Positions 57,755 through 64,000 of a DNA stretch of 64,000 nt are shown piece by piece. The translations under genes and the position numbers were made by a program. The notes under the pieces are model-generated. The model was not told the DNA's origin, searched no databases, and worked only from the letters and a program-made list of their open reading frames with translations. This DNA is from Bacillota bacterium (GTDB lineage Bacteria > Bacillota_A > Clostridia > Lachnospirales > Lachnospiraceae), in assembly GCA_023407175.1 (NCBI GenBank), contig JAEYMU010000035.1:62001-126000 (forward strand), given 5' to 3'. The number at the start of each line of letters is the position of its first letter. Positions within the stretch are counted from its first letter, which is position 1.

Positions 57755-58570
57755 ATGGCTACTACAAACGTATCTAACTTAGTTGTTCCTAAGATTATTG
57801 GAGATTCCGTACAGAAGAAATTAGGAAATCTTATTAAAATCCTTCCTCTTTGTGAAGTTGATTACAACTTACAGGGTAACGCAGGTAATACAATCACAGT
57901 ACCGTCTTGGAACTACATCGGTAATGCAAATGATGTTGCAGAAGGCGGTGCGGTTACTGCCGATAACATTACCGCAGGTTCTATCGATGTGACGGTCAAG
58001 AAGGCCGTAAAGGATATCGCTATGACAGACGAATCCATCCTTGCTACTAATGGCGAAGTTGTTGGACAGGTTGAACAACAGTTAGCTGTATCTATCGCTA
58101 ATAAGATGGATGGTGATGCTTTAGCACAGGCACAGGCTACCGCTGTTGGTGCAGGTATTCCCCAGATTGGTCAACAGATTGCCACCGCTTCTATTTCCCA
58201 AGCAGGTTTCGCACAGTTAAGAATTTACTTCGGTGAAGATTTGGATGATACATTCTTAATCATCAACCCTGCTGAATACGGTAAAGTCCTTTCTTTACCC
58301 GAATTTGTTTCTGTAGAACAGGGACAGGCATATATGAGTGGGCATGTTGGACACGTTATGGGTCTGCAAATCGTTGTTAGTGGTAGAGTTGGTGCAGGTA
58401 AAGGTGTTCTCTTGCAGCACGGTGGTTTAGGTGTTGCTATGAAGAGAGATGTTAACGCAGAGTCCTTCCGTGATATGTCTAACCGTACTGTAAGAGTTGG
58501 TGCAGACGTTCACTATGCTTGTTATGTAAAAAACCCTGCAAAGGTTGCTAATATCGTAGCTTTAGCGTAG
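57755..58570 (+). CDS. Major capsid protein (N4-gp56/HK97-fold)
   Basis: The main shell protein. The 271-residue sequence has capsid features: GNTITVPSWNYIGNANDVAE near residue 48, VKKAVKDIAMTDESI near 83, and a C-terminal P-domain-like region (VLLQHGGLGVAMKRDVNAES). It lies directly after the scaffold gene and before connector genes. AAAGGTGAGG lies upstream of the ATG. Confidence 0.9.
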   Translation: MATTNVSNLVVPKIIGDSVQKKLGNLIKILPLCEVDYNLQGNAGNTITVPSWNYIGNANDVAEGGAVTADNITAGSIDVTVKKAVKDIAMTDESILATNGEVVGQVEQQLAVSIANKMDGDALAQAQATAVGAGIPQIGQQIATASISQAGFAQLRIYFGEDLDDTFLIINPAEYGKVLSLPEFVSVEQGQAYMSGHVGHVMGLQIVVSGRVGAGKGVLLQHGGLGVAMKRDVNAESFRDMSNRTVRVGADVHYACYVKNPAKVANIVALA

Positions 58571-58587
58571 TAACAATACAGAAGTTT

Positions 58588-58615
58588 GGGGTAGGGAAAC
58601 CTACTCCTTTCTTTT
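58588..58615 (+). terminator. Hairpin after the capsid gene
   Basis: GGGGTAGG-GAAA-CCTACTCC (one wobble) followed by TTTCTTTT. A partial terminator here would lower expression of connector genes relative to capsid. Confidence 0.65.
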
Positions 58616-58633
58616 GATTAAAGGAGGTATAAT

Positions 58634-58993
58634 ATGGCATTTACACAAACAGACGTTGTGGCAAAGGCTATTGCCCTTGGTGGACTGGATGCTTCCTTAA
58701 CGGAAAGGGTTACCGTAACGGCAGAAATGACCATTGCTAAAACAAGTATTTATTTAGGCTATGATTGTACGAAAATAGATGCCTTATTGAATGTATTAGC
58801 AGAAATTACTGTAACGCAGCTATCACAATATCAAAATCTTATGGGTAATGGTACAGGTGCTACGAAGAGGATTTCAAGAGGGGACTATACAGTAGAATAT
58901 GACACTGATAGAAAGTCCGTTCCGGCAAATGATGGTATCTTCGATAGTTACACTTGGATACTTAAAACGTATAAGAAATTGAGGTCACTATGA
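58634..58993 (+). CDS. Head-tail connector protein (adaptor)
   Basis: A 119-residue protein in the usual position of the gp15/gp6-type adaptor that binds the portal after packaging. The N-terminus (MAFTQTDVVAKAIALGGLDA) and helical core resemble phage gp6-like connectors. AAAGGAGG precedes it and it overlaps the next gene by 4 nt. Confidence 0.75.
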   Translation: MAFTQTDVVAKAIALGGLDASLTERVTVTAEMTIAKTSIYLGYDCTKIDALLNVLAEITVTQLSQYQNLMGNGTGATKRISRGDYTVEYDTDRKSVPANDGIFDSYTWILKTYKKLRSL

Positions 58994-59355
58994 TGGAAGC
59001 AATCGAGTCAACTTATTTTGATAAATGTGATGTTTACAGAATGGATAATGTAAGTCTGCCTAACGGTTCGGTAAAGCAACAAAGGATAAAGGTTTATGAA
59101 AACATTCCATGTGCTTTATCTATCGGGAGTAGACCTGTATTAAATTCTCTTACCGAGAATGACTACCGCCAAGGGGAAGCACTTAACAGAATACAGACAC
59201 AGGACAGGCTTTATTTAAGCCCATTTCTCATTATCAACCAAGGTGATGAAATCCAAATCTCTCATTATGGTAGACAGATTAAAGCTACAGCAGGTAACCC
59301 CTTCCTTTATGATACACATCAAATTTTAATTGCGGAGAATATCAATTATGCTTAG
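58990..59355 (+). CDS. Head closure protein (head-tail joining)
   Basis: A 121-residue beta-rich protein of the Phage_H_T_join/gp16 type by size, order and pattern (TYFDKCDVYRMDNVSLPNGS, then YENIPCALS). It seals the capsid after packaging. It overlaps both neighbours. Confidence 0.75.
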   Translation: MMEAIESTYFDKCDVYRMDNVSLPNGSVKQQRIKVYENIPCALSIGSRPVLNSLTENDYRQGEALNRIQTQDRLYLSPFLIINQGDEIQISHYGRQIKATAGNPFLYDTHQILIAENINYA

Positions 59356-59749
59356 TTATTCAATTGACTCTAAGGGTGTCCTAAAGGCATTAGATAACAT
59401 AAGAGTCCAATGTCCAAATGAGATGCAAGGGGTTGTTGGAAAAGCGTTGGATGCAGGTGTTAAGAGTGCTAGGTACAATGTGCCGAAAGATACCCGAAAG
59501 CTTATGAGGTCTATCAAGATTGATGATAGGGCAAGGAAATTTGGTGCTAAAATTCATGGTTCATATTCGGCTAGGGCAAACAATTCTAAGGGTAAGAATT
59601 ATGGTGTTTATCAAGAAACAGGTTGGCACGACAAGAATGGTGCTTTCCATGAAGGTCGGTATTACATGAAACGAAGTAAGGATAAAGCTGAAAAGGTATT
59701 AGTAAATGAAGCAAATAAAGTATTAGGAAGGTATGTGAGAAAAGTATGA
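59348..59749 (+). CDS. HK97 gp10-like tail completion protein
   Basis: A 133-residue protein matching the HK97_gp10 pattern: an N-terminal strand, GKALDAGVKSARYNVPKDTR, a basic core, and YYMKRSKDKAEKVLVNEANK. It acts at the head-tail interface. The ATG at 59348 follows GGAG; the frame is open upstream to 59330 inside the preceding gene. Confidence 0.82.
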   Translation: MLSYSIDSKGVLKALDNIRVQCPNEMQGVVGKALDAGVKSARYNVPKDTRKLMRSIKIDDRARKFGAKIHGSYSARANNSKGKNYGVYQETGWHDKNGAFHEGRYYMKRSKDKAEKVLVNEANKVLGRYVRKV

Positions 59750-60090
59750 ATACGTTCGTTGAAACGGCTATTATATCAAACCTTAAAGATGCTTTTCCTA
59801 ATGCGATTGTATATACAGGAAAAGTGATCCAAGGTGTGAAACCAAACGATATCATTCTAAATTCTGTATCTGATGAATTTGAAGTGCTGCTTGGAAGTCC
59901 ACTTAGGCTACGAAGGACATCGGCTTCCGTAAGTATTGTCAATCCTTCGGAGAATGTTACAGACACATTAGTTTCTTCTCTGCAATCTTTTAATACAGAG
60001 AATGGGTTAATCTTTGCTGACACAATAGATATTTCAGACGAGGACGGTTTAATAATCGCCCTTGTTTCATTTATACATCTTGAAAGATAG
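59746..60090 (+). CDS. Tail terminator-like protein
   Basis: A 114-residue protein at the tail-terminator position, overlapping the gp10-like gene by 4 nt. A mixed alpha/beta pattern (AIISNLKDAFPNAIVYTGKV) fits the small ring that caps the tail tube. The assignment relies mainly on gene order. Confidence 0.65.
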   Translation: MNTFVETAIISNLKDAFPNAIVYTGKVIQGVKPNDIILNSVSDEFEVLLGSPLRLRRTSASVSIVNPSENVTDTLVSSLQSFNTENGLIFADTIDISDEDGLIIALVSFIHLER

Positions 60091-60102
60091 GGGGACTAAT
60101 CA

Positions 60103-60321
60103 ATGGCTAGAAGCAAGGCTATGTTAGTTGCTACCGTTGAAGGAGTTGTTGAATACCTGTCTAAAGAAGGTTTCAATGCATATACAAACGGTGACGGCAA
60201 ATCAGTAATTTTACCATATGAATACGGAAACAAGTTAGCACTTCCAAAGGAATTTGAGGGTGCTAATTTTATTTTCTACAACTTTAAACACATCAAAATG
60301 ACCGTTGCCTATAAAGGGTAA
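60103..60321 (+). CDS. Phage tail-region hypothetical protein (72 aa)
   Basis: MARSKAMLVATVEGVVEYLS...; a small beta-rich protein between tail terminator and tail tube. No family recognised. GGGGGA lies upstream. Confidence 0.6.
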   Translation: MARSKAMLVATVEGVVEYLSKEGFNAYTNGDGKSVILPYEYGNKLALPKEFEGANFIFYNFKHIKMTVAYKG

Positions 60322-60343
60322 CTAACACAAGGAGGATTTATCA

Positions 60344-60757
60344 ATGGGTGTAGCAAGCAACGCAATGGGGACAACCCTTAAAAAAGGCACTACCGCAATC
60401 GCAGGTTTAAAGTCTATCGCAGGTTTGGATATTTCGGCAGAACACATTGAGGTAACTGCACTTGATACCAACGGTGGATATAAAACATTCATTGCAGGTG
60501 CTAAAGATGCAGGTGAGGTTAAGTTATCGGGTTACTTTATCGGTGATACCTTCGATGCTATGATAACCGATTTCAATGCAGGTTCTACCGCATCTTACAC
60601 AATCGAGTTTCCCGACAAGATTACTACCAAAGGTTCTACATGGACTTTCTCTGCCGTTGTTACCAAATTATCTACTGGTGCAGACGTTGGCGGTGCGGTA
60701 TCGTTTGAAGCTACTTTGAAGGTAAGTGGTCAGCCTACTTTCACTAAGGCTTCCTAG
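60344..60757 (+). CDS. Major tail tube protein
   Basis: A 137-residue beta-rich protein (GTTLKKGTTAIAGLKSIAGL, then ISAEHIEVTALDTNGGYKTF) with the pattern of Siphoviridae tail tube proteins. It polymerises into the non-contractile tail. AAGGAGG precedes the ATG. A terminator follows at 60764, then the assembly chaperone genes. Confidence 0.88.
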   Translation: MGVASNAMGTTLKKGTTAIAGLKSIAGLDISAEHIEVTALDTNGGYKTFIAGAKDAGEVKLSGYFIGDTFDAMITDFNAGSTASYTIEFPDKITTKGSTWTFSAVVTKLSTGADVGGAVSFEATLKVSGQPTFTKAS

Positions 60758-60763
60758 TATTAT

Positions 60764-60788
60764 GGACTAGATTTTCTCTAGTCCTTTT
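60764..60788 (+). terminator. Hairpin after the tail tube gene
   Basis: GGACTAGA-TTTTC-TCTAGTCC followed by TTTT. It probably keeps chaperone levels below tail tube. Confidence 0.72.
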
Positions 60789-60837
60789 AATTCAAAACCC
60801 ACAATAAACATTAACCCAAAATTAGGAGGATTTAGAA

Positions 60838-61149
60838 ATGAATAATAACGTAGTAACAATTCAATTAGATAGAGTAAGAGTTTTAAGATATGGTCACAAG
60901 GCTTTAAAAACAATGTTATCCCTAACAGGTAAGTCCTTGGACGGTATCAAAATGGACGGTTTTGACTTAAACGAACTAGAGAAAATCCTGTACTGTGGAT
61001 TACTCTCCGATGCAAGGGCAAATAATGAGTCACTTAAATTAGAGGATATGGAAGATTTATTGGATGAAGCAGAATCCATCCAGTACATCGTAGATAAAAT
61101 GGGTGAAGCATTCGAAAAAGCCTTCGGGGGTAATGAGGGAAAAAACTAA
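60838..61149 (+). CDS. Tail assembly chaperone gpG
   Basis: A 103-residue chaperone that coats the tape measure before tube assembly. It ends with GGGAAAAAACTAA: the -1 slippery heptamer GGGAAAA (61137-61143, phased G GGA AAA) lies just before the stop. Most ribosomes stop at 61149; a minority slip and make the longer GT protein. AGGAGG precedes the ATG. Confidence 0.85.
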   Translation: MNNNVVTIQLDRVRVLRYGHKALKTMLSLTGKSLDGIKMDGFDLNELEKILYCGLLSDARANNESLKLEDMEDLLDEAESIQYIVDKMGEAFEKAFGGNEGKN

Positions 61150-61517
61150 ATGAGGAAGGTAATGTTGGGGACTCCCCTAGTCAATGGGATTGGGACGAGT
61201 CCCTTAAACTTGCCTTCCATTGTGGTTTAACCCTTAGTGATTATGAGGAATACACCCCAAAAGAATTAAACATTTTATCCCAAGTAATTAGGGAAAGAAA
61301 AGATGCTGAAATGGAAGAAAAAATTGCAATCGCATGGATGGGTGAGTATTACCACCGTATTGAACAACTCCCTTCTATGAAGGAGTGTCTTGACGAAGCA
61401 ATGGGACGTACTAAGGAAGTAACAATCAATGAAATGTCTGATGAAGCAATGTTAGAAATGGTTAAGTCACTTAACGCAAGGTTCGGGGGAACTGTTGAAG
61501 GAGAAGAAACAGAATAA
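61143..61517 (+). CDS. gpT extension of tail chaperone, reached by -1 frameshift
   Basis: The -1 frame is open from the slippery site to 61517 and reads KLNEEGNVGDSPSQWDWDES and so on for 124 codons. It passes through EEYTPKELNILSQVIRERKD, like other gpT domains that bind the tape measure. With gpG it gives a GT fusion of about 225 residues spanning 60838-61517. It has no start codon or ribosome site of its own at the frame opening. The first coordinate marks where the -1 frame begins. Confidence 0.82.
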   Translation, partial: KLNEEGNVGDSPSQWDWDESLKLAFHCGLTLSDYEEYTPKELNILSQVIRERKDAEMEEKIAIAWMGEYYHRIEQLPSMKECLDEAMGRTKEVTINEMSDEAMLEMVKSLNARFGGTVEGEETE

Positions 61518-61532
61518 CAAGGGGGTGAATAA

Positions 61533-64000
61533 ATGAGTGATAGTACAAACAAGATTACCGTCAAGATTGTTGCGGATACTTCTTCTCTTGAAAAAGGGTT
61601 AATGAAGGCAGAGGTTTCAATAGGTAAGTTTAATCAAAGTATTTCCAAGGGTATGTTTAAGGCAATGGCTTCCTTTGAACTTATTAAAAAGGGTATGCAG
61701 ATGGTTGCTGATGCTACCGTTGGAGGTACAAAGGATGCAATTAAGTTTGAGTCTATCATGGATAACCTTAGTAATAAGTTGGGGGATTCAACCAAGGATT
61801 TTGAGAATTGGTCGGAGTCTACAGGTCGGGCATTAGGCTTTTCCAAACTCCAAAGTGCTGAAATGGCTAACACACTTTCCGTCAACCTTAGTAGGGTTGC
61901 CACTTCTCAACAGGACTTATATGAGAAAACAGTTAAGATGATGGAAGTTTCAGCGATCATTCGTGCTAAGACAGGACGTAGTATGCAGGACGTTTCAGAA
62001 CGTATCCGAAGTGCTATGAACCAAGAAGCCGATGGTGCTGACGAGTTGGGTTTAAATGTTAGAACAAATGCAATCGTACAATCAGAAGCATATAAGAAGA
62101 TGGCTGATGGTAAGCCTTGGTCACAGTTAGGCACTAATATGCAAAAGACAATCCTGTACTATTCTATCTTGGAACAGACAAGTAAGAATTTCGGGACAAC
62201 GATTTCTGATAATACGTCTTTAAGGGTCGCACAATTCTCTGCTTCATTAGCTGATTTAAAGCTACAGTTAGGTCAAGCATTCCTTCCAATCGTAAATACG
62301 GCATTACCCTATTTAAGTGCCTTAGTAAGTGCTATGACTAAGGCTTTACAGTATGTGACCTTATTCATGGAAACTCTTTTTGGATATAAACATGATGCAA
62401 GTAAGGCAGGTTATGAAGGCGACACTACTGCCGTTGATGGATTAACAAACTCCTTGGCAGGTGCTACAGCACAGCAGGAAGCCTTAAACAAGGCTAAGAA
62501 GAAAGGTGGTTTAACTTCCTTCGATGAAGTGCATACGCTTCCCGAAAAGGCAGGTTCTTCTACTCCTGCTTCATCGGATACAGGTAGTGGCTTACCTTAT
62601 TCTACGGGTGGTTCTAGTGAGGATAGCACAGGCTTGCTAGACAAGCTTGGGGGTGCAGGTCAGAAGGTAGTTGAGTTTGCGGAAAAGGTAAAAACTTGGA
62701 TGCAGCCAATTGTAGATATATTCTCTAAAATCGGTAGTGCTATTAAAGAGTACCTTATCGACAAATGGCATGAGTTAGCCGAGTGGTGGAGAAAAGACGG
62801 TGGCAATATCAGTAAAATGATGCAATCGTTATGGAACAATGTTTTATACCCTATCTTTTCGTTTATCGTTGAATATATATGGGGCGATATCAAAGGTGCT
62901 ATAGATGGTCTAATTGATTTTTTCACAGGCTTACTATCTTTTTTTGCAGATATTTTCGTTGGAGATTGGGAAAAAGCTTGGCAGGATTTATGGAAGTGTG
63001 TTAAGGGTGCTGTCGAAGCTATTTGGAACATTATCGATTTGGTTTTCATTGTTACCATTGGTGGTGCTATTAAGTCAGCTTTAAAAGGATTTCTTAACTT
63101 TTTCCTACAATTTGGTGACAACATTGTGAAGTGTTTCGATGATTTGTTTGTATGGATGTTTAACTTCCTTAAAAATAATTGGGACAACATTATTAAGTCT
63201 ACCAAGGGAATCTGGGATGATTTGGTTTTATGGTTTGCCAAATTAGGTCGGCGTATGCTTTCACCGTTCAAAAGTGCGTTCGATAACATCGGGGTTTGGT
63301 TCTATGACAACGTAGTAGCAAAAATTACCGAGAACGTGGGGGGCATTGTTAAGAAATTTGCGGCAATCGCTGACGATGCGTGGAAGGCTTTGAAAAATTC
63401 CTTTTTATCTGTGGCTAAGTGGTACTACGATAACGTGACCGTAAAGATTATCGACACGGTGACGTCGATTATTAGCAAGTTTAAAACAATCGGTGATGAT
63501 GCGTGGAAGGCTATAAAAGGCGGTTTTAGCGGAGTGGGTAGTTGGTTTAAGGATAATATCGTAGATGCTGCCATTGGCAAGGTAGGCGATTTAGTAACCA
63601 AATTCAAGACTATTGGTAGTAATGCGTGGGATGCAATGAAATTCAGCTTCCAGAAAGTTGGTACATGGTTTTTTGATAACATCGTTACTCCTGCACACTC
63701 CAATGTGACTAAGATTACTTCCAAGTTTACACAGATTGGTAAGGATGCTTGGTCAGCTTTGCAGTCCCCTTTTAAATCAGTTGCAGAGTGGTTCAAGACA
63801 AACGTTACCAATAAGATTTCCAATGTTTTTAGTGGTATTAAGTTGGCATTTGATGAAACAGTATTCAACAAAGTAAAAGACTTCTACAACGACAAAATGA
63901 GGAAGCCTGTTAATAATGCAATCGGAGGAATCCAGAAAGCTTTAGATTGGTTACACATCGACTATCAGCTTCCGAAGCTACCTGCATTGTACAACGGCGG
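61533..64000 (+). CDS. Tail tape measure protein (3' end beyond window)
   Basis: Sets tail length and helps DNA entry. At least 822 residues are visible and the frame is still open at the window edge. It starts MSDSTNKITVKIVADTSSLE after GGGGGTG. It has a helical N-terminal domain and a hydrophobic membrane-like central region (about residues 450-520, FFTGLLSFFADIFVG). Then come at least three 41-residue tandem repeats (about residues 610-745) of the pattern WF.DN...KI...V..I..KFKTIG.DAWKA. A preceding degenerate unit is also visible. Confidence 0.92.
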   Translation, partial: MSDSTNKITVKIVADTSSLEKGLMKAEVSIGKFNQSISKGMFKAMASFELIKKGMQMVADATVGGTKDAIKFESIMDNLSNKLGDSTKDFENWSESTGRALGFSKLQSAEMANTLSVNLSRVATSQQDLYEKTVKMMEVSAIIRAKTGRSMQDVSERIRSAMNQEADGADELGLNVRTNAIVQSEAYKKMADGKPWSQLGTNMQKTILYYSILEQTSKNFGTTISDNTSLRVAQFSASLADLKLQLGQAFLPIVNTALPYLSALVSAMTKALQYVTLFMETLFGYKHDASKAGYEGDTTAVDGLTNSLAGATAQQEALNKAKKKGGLTSFDEVHTLPEKAGSSTPASSDTGSGLPYSTGGSSEDSTGLLDKLGGAGQKVVEFAEKVKTWMQPIVDIFSKIGSAIKEYLIDKWHELAEWWRKDGGNISKMMQSLWNNVLYPIFSFIVEYIWGDIKGAIDGLIDFFTGLLSFFADIFVGDWEKAWQDLWKCVKGAVEAIWNIIDLVFIVTIGGAIKSALKGFLNFFLQFGDNIVKCFDDLFVWMFNFLKNNWDNIIKSTKGIWDDLVLWFAKLGRRMLSPFKSAFDNIGVWFYDNVVAKITENVGGIVKKFAAIADDAWKALKNSFLSVAKWYYDNVTVKIIDTVTSIISKFKTIGDDAWKAIKGGFSGVGSWFKDNIVDAAIGKVGDLVTKFKTIGSNAWDAMKFSFQKVGTWFFDNIVTPAHSNVTKITSKFTQIGKDAWSALQSPFKSVAEWFKTNVTNKISNVFSGIKLAFDETVFNKVKDFYNDKMRKPVNNAIGGIQKALDWLHIDYQLPKLPALYNG
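63370..63780 (+). repeat. 41-residue (123-nt) tandem repeats in the tape measure gene
   Basis: Successive units share the FKTIGDDAWKA and WFxDNV cores; DNA such as GATGCGTGGAAGGCT recurs at about 63376, 63497 and, diverged, at later units. Repeats of this kind change tail length when units are gained or lost. Confidence 0.7.

Noticed and set aside
62660..63289. 209-codon minus-strand frame in the tape measure gene
   Set aside because: It mirrors a repeat-rich helical coding region, with Ser/His/Ile-rich unlikely protein composition and no ribosome site.
63370..63780. Regular 123-nt repeats considered as CRISPR or tandem DNA satellite
   Set aside because: The period is a multiple of three, the repeats are diverged at DNA level but conserved in protein, and they lie in an open tape measure frame.

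Overview
The window joins a stretch of bacterial chromosome (1 to about 28.3 kb) to part of a large tailed-phage genome (about 28.9 kb to the right edge). The host is most likely a Lachnospiraceae-type clostridium. The reasons are moderate GC, AGGAGG-type ribosome sites, Firmicute-like sequences, and the gene neighbourhood ruvA-ruvB-zapA-U32 peptidase-FtsW/RodA-transpeptidase. This rests on reading the sequence; no database search was run.

Host part. 0-12 kb: two cardiolipin synthases, RuvAB, ZapA, a U32 peptidase, a SEDS glycosyltransferase paired with a penicillin-binding transpeptidase, and a NUDIX hydrolase. 12.2-13.3 kb: a membrane diguanylate cyclase. 13.4-23.0 kb: a complete sulfate uptake and activation locus, with a divergent LysR regulator, Sbp-CysT-CysW-CysA, an AprA/AprB-type APS reductase and CysD/CysN. 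It reduces APS directly, with no APS kinase visible. 23.4-26.1 kb: an E-set protein, a GH19-type lysin with an Ala/Thr/Gln-rich N-terminus, and a lipoprotein. 26.2-27.8 kb: an ECF sigma/anti-sigma pair. Several intergenic regions carry strong palindromes that share parts. The junction (28.3-28.8 kb) holds a decayed tyrosine-integrase N-terminus and a tRNA-Leu(CAA) copy whose 5' acceptor strand no longer pairs.

Phage part. Leftward genes (38.9 to 29.0 kb) encode a helicase loader, DnaB-like helicase, family A DNA polymerase, nucleases, nucleotide-metabolism enzymes and a lysozyme. Rightward genes (39.2-45.3 kb) encode an SSB-like protein, deoxynucleoside kinase, M15 endolysin and holin candidate, Toprim primase, a sigma-like factor and a RelB/YafQ-type toxin-antitoxin pair. 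46.3-48.3 kb is an ArdA-led operon of probable anti-defence genes. 48.3-50.1 kb is a non-coding AT-rich region that may be the replication origin. 52.5-64 kb is the packaging, head and tail module: TerS, a structured spacer, TerL, SPP1-type portal, MuF, scaffold, capsid, connectors, tail tube, gpG/GT with a -1 frameshift, and a tape measure that runs off the window.

The most notable signal is a promoter-like bipartite motif, TGTCCC-N16/17-TCGATTA, followed 3 nt later by AGTATAA-like sequence. It occurs 11 times, only in the phage, and 10 copies point into a phage gene or operon. With the phage sigma-like gene at 43.2 kb, this looks like a phage-specific sigma regulon. Two sigma-70-type promoters (46.25 and 51.48 kb) instead share TGACGGT operator half-sites. 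A second notable feature is the terS-terL spacer, which carries two tRNA-like cores in tandem apparently closed by one acceptor stem, followed by a 29-bp inverted repeat. No intact integrase or CI-type repressor is visible in this part of the phage.
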